Source of the DNA: DATJYV01 sp035499415
Lineage (GTDB): Bacteria; Bacteroidota; Ignavibacteria; UBA10030
Assembly (NCBI GenBank): GCA_035499415.1
Contig: DATJYV010000140.1
Location: forward strand, 1 to 17,882
Direction: 5' to 3'
Length of the DNA: 17,882 bases
The first letter of the stretch is position 1, and every line of letters starts with the position of its first letter. Below the pieces are notes generated by a model. That model did not search any database and was not told the origin of the DNA. It worked only from the letters and a program-made list of their open reading frames with translations. The position numbers were made by a program, and so were the translations under genes. Shown in pieces: positions 13,382-17,882 of this stretch.

Positions 13382-15115
13382 ATGGCGGAAAGCGATAACA
13401 ATACGCTCATGCTGAACGAACAAGGTTATTCAGAGAGCGAATACAAAGAACTGGCAAAGTTGTACGAGAGCACAATGAGTGCGATCAGTGCCGGAGAGAT
13501 CGTCAAGGGCAGGGTCGTCCACATTGGAGACTCTCACGTCGCCGTCGATATCGGTTTCAAGTCGGAGGGCTCGGTTTCGGTCGCCGAATTTCCCAACATC
13601 AAAGACATGAAGGTGGGCGACACGGTCGAGGTCTTCCTGGAATCCGTTGAAGACAGGGACGGCCAGCTCGTCCTGTCGCGCAAACGGGCCGATTTCATGC
13701 GTGTCTGGGAACGGGTCGTCAAAGCCCATCAAACGGGTGAGGTGATCAGAGGCCGGTGCGTCCGCAGAACAAAGGGGGGAATCGTGGTCGACCTCCTTGG
13801 ACTCGACGCATTCCTGCCCGGCTCCCAGATCGATATCCGGCCTGTGCGGGATTTTGATGCCTTCATCGGCCGCGAGCTGGATTTCCGCGTCGTCAAAGTG
13901 AATCATCCGTCGGAAAACGTCGTCGTCAGTCACAAGGTACTGGTCGAGGAGGAACTTTCCAGTCAGCGCAAGGCGATTCTCGAGAAACTCGAAAAGGGTC
14001 AGATCCTCGAAGGTCATGCAAAAGCCATCACGGATTTTGGCGTCTTCGTCGACCTCGGCGGTGTCGATGGTCTGGTCCACATTACCGACCTCTCGTGGGG
14101 ACGGATCGGCCATCCGTCGGAAGTCGTCAAGCTCGACCAGACGGTCAACGTCGTCGTGCTCGACTTCGACATGGAAAAAAAGCGCATTTCGCTCGGCATG
14201 AAACAGCTTCTCCCGCATCCGTGGGAGAATATCGAGACCAAGTATCCGGTGGGCACGCGTGTTGTCGGAAAGGTCGTGTCTCTTACCGATTACGGTGCAT
14301 TCGTCGAAATCGAAAAAGGGATTGAAGGGCTGATCCATATTTCAGAGATGAGCTGGACACAGCACATCAAGCATCCGTCTCAGATGGTTTCGATGGGGCA
14401 GATGATCGACGCGGTGATTCTCTCGCTGGATAAGGAGGGAAAAAAGATTTCGCTCGGCATGAAACAGCTCGAACCCGACCCATGGACGACCCTCATGCAG
14501 AAATATCCCGTGGGTTCGAAGCACGTCGGGAACGTCCGGAACCTCACGAACTTCGGCGTCTTCGTCGAGCTCGAAGAGGGGGTGGATGGGCTGGTGCATA
14601 TTTCGGATCTTTCATGGACGAAGAAGATTCGACATCCGGGGGAAGTGGTGAAGAAGGGGGACAAGCTCGAAGTTGTCATCCTTGGGATCGACATCGAACA
14701 GAGACGAATATCGCTCGGACACAAACAGATCCAGGACAATCCGTGGGATGCGTTCGAGAGCCGGTACAAAGTCGGTACGGATGTTGAAGGAAAGATCGTC
14801 CGGATCATCGAGAAGGGCATTATCGTCGAGCTTCCGCTCGGCGTCGACGGTTTCATCCCCTTGTCACAACTCTCGCATACGCCGATCAAGAACGTCTCGG
14901 AGTCGTTCAAGCAGGGAGACTCCATCTGGCTGAGGGTGATTGAATTCGAGAAAGAGAGCAAGAAGATTGTCCTTTCGGCTCTCGAGTATCTTCGCGGGAA
15001 GGAACAGAAACTGGTCGATGATTACGTGACCTCGCACAAACTCTCGCCGATGACGTTGAAAGACATGGTCACCACATCCATTCCGGCGGAGACAGTTCCG
15101 GGACCGGCGAATTAA
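13382..15115 (+). CDS. rpsA: 30S ribosomal protein S1
   Basis: S1 binds mRNA on the 30S subunit and helps load structured or weakly Shine-Dalgarno transcripts. The 577-residue product carries six S1 (OB-fold) repeats, at about residues 36-103, 121-187, 204-274, 289-360, 376-447 and 463-531. Repeats 3 to 5 are the most alike, with DFGVFVDL / DYGAFVEI / NFGVFVEL, GLVHI or GLIHI, and ISLGMKQL or ISLGHKQI. The first two are more diverged, as expected for the ribosome-binding part. A short acidic N-terminal segment and a C-terminal tail flank the repeats. ATG at 13382 has a strong GGAGG. The gene follows ispH after 135 nt. Confidence 0.97.
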   Translation: MAESDNNTLMLNEQGYSESEYKELAKLYESTMSAISAGEIVKGRVVHIGDSHVAVDIGFKSEGSVSVAEFPNIKDMKVGDTVEVFLESVEDRDGQLVLSRKRADFMRVWERVVKAHQTGEVIRGRCVRRTKGGIVVDLLGLDAFLPGSQIDIRPVRDFDAFIGRELDFRVVKVNHPSENVVVSHKVLVEEELSSQRKAILEKLEKGQILEGHAKAITDFGVFVDLGGVDGLVHITDLSWGRIGHPSEVVKLDQTVNVVVLDFDMEKKRISLGMKQLLPHPWENIETKYPVGTRVVGKVVSLTDYGAFVEIEKGIEGLIHISEMSWTQHIKHPSQMVSMGQMIDAVILSLDKEGKKISLGMKQLEPDPWTTLMQKYPVGSKHVGNVRNLTNFGVFVELEEGVDGLVHISDLSWTKKIRHPGEVVKKGDKLEVVILGIDIEQRRISLGHKQIQDNPWDAFESRYKVGTDVEGKIVRIIEKGIIVELPLGVDGFIPLSQLSHTPIKNVSESFKQGDSIWLRVIEFEKESKKIVLSALEYLRGKEQKLVDDYVTSHKLSPMTLKDMVTTSIPAETVPGPAN

Positions 15116-15136
15116 CCAATCCTTCGCATTGTCATG

Positions 15137-15184
15137 AGGAGTTGTTCGCGCCGCGTATGGCTTCATGCGGCCGGGACAACTCCT
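15137..15184. repeat. Long imperfect palindrome between rpsA and mtaB
   Basis: AGGAGTTGT at 15137-15145 pairs with ACAACTCCT at 15176-15184. Pairing continues inward to 15156/15165, giving 19 pairs with two single-base bulges and an 8-nt loop. No T tract follows. The surrounding bases begin GTCATG (15131) and end GGGGTGA (15196-15202), as does the palindromic repeat at 6602-6694, so the two may belong to one dispersed family. Confidence 0.55.
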
Positions 15185-15215
15185 TGGCGTTTAACGGGGT
15201 GAGCAGAAGCTCAAC

Positions 15216-16577
15216 ATGACGGCAACGAACGGTTCGCCCATGAAGCGCGTCGCATTTCATACCCTCGGCTGTAAGCTGAATTTTGCCGAGTCGGCCTCGC
15301 TCGGCAAACAATTGATCCGGGACGGATACCGTGCGGTATCTATCGACGACCCGGCAGACCTGGTCGTTATCAACACCTGCAGTGTGACGGAAAACGCCGA
15401 CAGGGAGTGCCGCCAGATCATCCGCCGCGCTCTGCGTCGTTCGCCCGACGCCTTCGTCGCCGTCGTCGGCTGCTATGCGCAACTGCATCCGGAAGAAGTC
15501 GCCGGCATCCACGGCGTTGACCTTGTTTTGGGCTCGGAAAGCAAGTTCGACCTCGCTTCGCATCTCCGGGGACTGAACGCACGTGGTGTTCCAAAAATTG
15601 CCGTCGACGCTCCGGTTCGCCCGGTCCATGCGGTGGCAGCAAGCTCATCGGGATTTGGCGATCGCACCCGGGCCTTTTTGAAAGTCCAGGACGGCTGTGA
15701 CTATCGTTGTTCGTTCTGCACGATCCCGCTCGCCCGCGGGAACAGCAGGAGCGTTCCGCCGGACCTCGTGGTCGGAGAAGCGCGTGCCATTGCGTCGGAG
15801 GGCTACAAAGAAATTGTGCTGACGGGAGTGAATGTCGGCGATTACGGCCGAAGCGACGGAACAAACCTCCTTGCCCTGTTGCAATCCCTCGTGGGAGTCG
15901 AAGGGATCGAACGCATCCGGATTTCATCGATCGAACCCAATTTGCTTTCCGCGTCTCTTCTTGATTTCTGGTTCGACGAGGATAAACTCTGCAAACATTG
16001 GCACATCCCGCTTCAAAGCGGCTCCGACCGTACACTCCGGGCAATGCGCCGGCGGTATGCCACAGAACAATATCTCCGCATCGTTTCAAGGATACGAGAT
16101 GCCTTCCCTGACGCCGGAATCGGCGCGGACGTCATCGTCGGTTTTCCGGGAGAGACTCAACGCGATTTCGACGACACTTACACCTTCATTGCCGACGCCG
16201 CGATCTCCTACCTCCATGTTTTTTCGTACTCCGAGCGTCCGGACACTGCCGCAGAGTCCATGAGCAATCCGGTCCCCCCTCCGCTGCGGGCGGAGCGCAG
16301 TGAGCGTCTCCGGTCCCTCGGCGCGAGAAAGAGGCGGTCGTTTCATGCGCGATTGCTCAACAAGGTGGTCAACGTCCTCTTCGAATCTCCTCGCGACGTC
16401 GGTGTCATGACGGGACTCACGGGCGAGTATGCCAGGGTTGACGTTGCCGCGGAATCGGATTTGACAAACCAGATATTATCTGTTAAGATTCACCGATACG
16501 ATGCCGAACGATGTGAAGGGGTTTTGATGGCCATGACGGAACAGACGGTGGATCAGGAATTAATGGTCCCGGAATGA
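15216..16577 (+). CDS. mtaB: tRNA t6A37 methylthiotransferase MtaB
   Basis: MtaB is a radical-SAM enzyme that converts t6A37 into ms2t6A37 in tRNAs reading ANN codons. The 453-residue product has the three N-terminal cluster cysteines at 19 (TLGCKLNFAE), 55 (INTCSVT) and 86 (VVGCYAQ). The radical-SAM CxxxCxxC has cysteines at 161, 165 and 168 (GCDYRCSFC), and the C-terminal TRAM-like region lies near VNVLFE and GLTGEYARV. The TLGCKLNFAES start of the domain points to MtaB rather than MiaB or RimO. ATG 15216 is used; ATG 15240 (Met9) is an alternative that keeps the whole domain. The stop overlaps the next gene as ATGA. Confidence 0.93.
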   Translation: MTATNGSPMKRVAFHTLGCKLNFAESASLGKQLIRDGYRAVSIDDPADLVVINTCSVTENADRECRQIIRRALRRSPDAFVAVVGCYAQLHPEEVAGIHGVDLVLGSESKFDLASHLRGLNARGVPKIAVDAPVRPVHAVAASSSGFGDRTRAFLKVQDGCDYRCSFCTIPLARGNSRSVPPDLVVGEARAIASEGYKEIVLTGVNVGDYGRSDGTNLLALLQSLVGVEGIERIRISSIEPNLLSASLLDFWFDEDKLCKHWHIPLQSGSDRTLRAMRRRYATEQYLRIVSRIRDAFPDAGIGADVIVGFPGETQRDFDDTYTFIADAAISYLHVFSYSERPDTAAESMSNPVPPPLRAERSERLRSLGARKRRSFHARLLNKVVNVLFESPRDVGVMTGLTGEYARVDVAAESDLTNQILSVKIHRYDAERCEGVLMAMTEQTVDQELMVPE

Positions 16578-17308
16578 AACGAAGTCTCTTTCTCTCCGGA
16601 CTTCTCGCGGCTTCTTTCCTGGTGGCCGCCGGGCAGGAAAAAATCCGGCACGCGTTCATTGTAAACGAGCCAGCGGAATCCGAGTACGTCGTCCCGAACG
16701 CTCCCCAGAGTTATTCATACGCCGACCGCAAGTCGGTGACCCTCGCGGTCGTTTATTCGCTGCTGCTTCCGGGCATGGGCGAATGGTACGCGGGGAATTT
16801 TGAATCGGGCAAGTACTCGCTCATTGCGGACGCCGCCCTCTGGGGAACGTTTGCGGCATTTCGCATCGACGGCGGTTGGATACGGAGTGACGACCACGCT
16901 TTTGCCATGGAGCATTCAGGGGCATCGTTTGCGGGGAAGGGCGACCAATTCGACGTGGATATAGGCAACTATCTCTCGACGGCCGCATACAACGAATCCA
17001 AGCTTCAGCAGAGGCAATTCGACCAGTTGTATTTGGACCCGTCGTATGCCTGGTCGTGGGATTCCGACGCCGACCGGCAGAAGTTTAAAGACACAAGAAT
17101 CAGAAGCGATGCAATTTATCAGAGCGCGAAATTTTCAATCGCGGCACTCGCGGTCAATCGGCTGCTTTCTGCGTTTGCGGCCGGGAGGGCGGCTGCGGCG
17201 TTCAACAGATCCCTGCGCGCCGAGGAGGATTGGCGAATCGAGGTGGCTCCTATCGCCGGCCCACTGGGCGGTCAGGGTCTCTCGCTGGAGCTCGAAAAGC
17301 ATTTCTAA
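16574..17308 (+). CDS. Exported or membrane protein, DUF5683-like
   Basis: The 244-residue product starts with MKRSLFLSGLLAASFLVAAG, a clear signal peptide with a likely cleavage after AAG and no lipobox Cys. A hydrophobic region near 55-97 contains LLPGMGEWYAGN, an LPG-x-G-x-x-Y-x-G pattern shared with DUF5683-like proteins of Bacteroidota, followed by a second hydrophobic stretch. A further hydrophobic helix lies near 185-212. The C-terminus alternates and ends in Phe (LSLELEKHF), as outer-membrane proteins often do. Its role is unknown. It overlaps mtaB by 4 nt and is the last gene before a strong terminator. The family name is from motif memory, so it is less certain than the export signal. 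Confidence 0.7.
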   Translation: MKRSLFLSGLLAASFLVAAGQEKIRHAFIVNEPAESEYVVPNAPQSYSYADRKSVTLAVVYSLLLPGMGEWYAGNFESGKYSLIADAALWGTFAAFRIDGGWIRSDDHAFAMEHSGASFAGKGDQFDVDIGNYLSTAAYNESKLQQRQFDQLYLDPSYAWSWDSDADRQKFKDTRIRSDAIYQSAKFSIAALAVNRLLSAFAAGRAAAAFNRSLRAEEDWRIEVAPIAGPLGGQGLSLELEKHF

Positions 17309-17333
17309 TGTCTCAGCTTCGGCCGACAGCGAG

Positions 17334-17362
17334 TCCCGCCCCGATGAGCGGGATTTTTTTTT
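17334..17362 (+). terminator. Strong intrinsic terminator
   Basis: TCCCGC (17334-17339) pairs with GCGGGA (17348-17353) around an 8-nt loop, followed by nine T residues (17354-17362). It closes the operon ending in the DUF5683-like gene. Its last T is 21 nt before the truA ATG. Confidence 0.85.
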
Positions 17363-17383
17363 GACAGCAAGGCACATGGACAA

Positions 17384-17882
17384 ATGAATACGTACAAGAT
17401 GATCCTGGAGTACGAGGGCACGGAATTTGCCGGGTGGCAGTATCAGACCAACGGGCGGTCGGTCCAGGGCGAGGTGGAGACAGGCCTTGCGCGGATAACA
17501 GGTGAAAAAATTCGAATTGTCGGTGCCGGAAGAACCGACGCCGGCGTGCACGCCCGGGGCCAGGTCTCGAGCTTTCGTTCGGGCACCAGGATGCAGCCCG
17601 CTCGCATGACGCACGGGATGAACGGCGTTCTCCCCCCCGATGTCGCCGTTCTCCGGACGGAAATTGCACCTCCCGGATTTCATGCGAGATTTGACGCGAC
17701 AGCCCGGCATTATTCGTACCGCATCATCCGCCGGCCCTCGGCACTTCTTCGCAAGTACGCCTGGCATGTCGGGTATTCTCTCGACTCGTCCCTTCTTGCG
17801 ACCTGTGCCCGTCAGATCGTCGGTGAAAGGGACTTCCGTCCATTCTGCAAGGAAGGTTCTGCGGTCTCAAATTATCTGTGCC
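17384..17882 (+). CDS. truA: tRNA pseudouridine(38-40) synthase TruA (3' truncated by window)
   Basis: TruA isomerises uridines 38-40 in the anticodon arm of many tRNAs. About 166 residues are visible before the window ends. They include the N-terminal LEYEGTEFAGWQYQ, the SVQGEVE segment, and the catalytic motif AGRTDAGVHARGQV with the essential Asp. ARFDATARHYSYRI and the start of the second half follow (ERDFRPFCKEGS). ATG 17384 gives the usual short N-terminus. An intrinsic terminator ends 21 nt upstream, with no room for a full promoter between them, so how truA is transcribed is unclear. Confidence 0.93.
   Translation, partial: MNTYKMILEYEGTEFAGWQYQTNGRSVQGEVETGLARITGEKIRIVGAGRTDAGVHARGQVSSFRSGTRMQPARMTHGMNGVLPPDVAVLRTEIAPPGFHARFDATARHYSYRIIRRPSALLRKYAWHVGYSLDSSLLATCARQIVGERDFRPFCKEGSAVSNYLC

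Noticed and set aside
13430..14338. 302-codon open frame on the minus strand opposite rpsA
   Set aside because: It is antisense to the S1 repeats and its repetitive acidic content mirrors them. No start signal or domain is visible.
17376..17387. Four-codon minimal frame ATG GAC AAA TGA overlapping the truA start
   Set aside because: It could act as a leader peptide coupled to truA, but it is too short to separate from chance and has no ribosome-binding site of its own.
1..17882. CRISPR arrays, prophage genes, replication origin, rRNA genes
   Set aside because: I looked for regularly spaced repeats, integrase or capsid-type proteins, DnaA-box clusters and rRNA-like sequence and found none.

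Overview
The window reads as a chromosomal housekeeping segment of a Gram-negative bacterium, most likely from the Bacteroidota/Chlorobiota/Ignavibacteriota (FCB) side of the tree. The grounds are indirect: a signal-peptide protein with an LPG-x-G-x-x-Y-x-G motif that resembles a family common in Bacteroidota, a long bifunctional Rel/SpoT protein, frequent GTG and TTG starts, and a dispersed-type palindrome that I associate with Ignavibacteria-like genomes. The phylum is an inference. Coding density is very high and base composition is moderately GC-rich and even throughout. I see no prophage, CRISPR array, defence island or biosynthetic cluster.

Layout. (1) 1-1762: the 3' end of an unidentified gene, then pcm (protein repair methyltransferase) and miaA (tRNA A37 prenylation). 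(2) 1759-2107: a promoter, tRNA-Pro(CGG), and a terminator overlapping a likely der promoter. (3) 2147-6543: der (ribosome-assembly GTPase), a CoA-disulfide-reductase-like flavoprotein overlapping der by 4 nt, upp (uracil salvage) and an exported TPR-like protein. (4) 6544-6807: a 264-bp gap holding a MITE-like insertion with a 9-bp target duplication, terminal inverted repeats and a nested multi-hairpin palindrome, followed by the rel promoter. (5) 6808-10965: a compact cluster of rel, ruvX, mtgA and an AlbA_2/winged-helix protein, with overlaps or a 3-nt gap at each junction. (6) 10966-11511: a SpoU/TrmH-type RNA methyltransferase on the minus strand, converging on the previous gene with no gap. 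(7) 11590-17362: a promoter, then cmk, ispH, rpsA, mtaB and an exported DUF5683-like protein, closed by a strong intrinsic terminator. (8) 17384 to the end: truA, cut by the window edge.

The genes mostly serve translation and growth control. MiaA, MtaB, TruA and the SpoU enzyme modify RNA. Der and S1 act on the ribosome. Rel sets (p)ppGpp. Cmk, Upp and RuvX serve nucleotide and DNA metabolism, and MtgA and IspH serve the envelope and its lipid carrier. No undescribed multi-gene system is evident. The parts most worth a second look are non-coding: the MITE-like insertion upstream of rel, the long hairpin between rpsA and mtaB, the shared stop-codon hairpin between two convergent genes, and the terminator placed just before truA.
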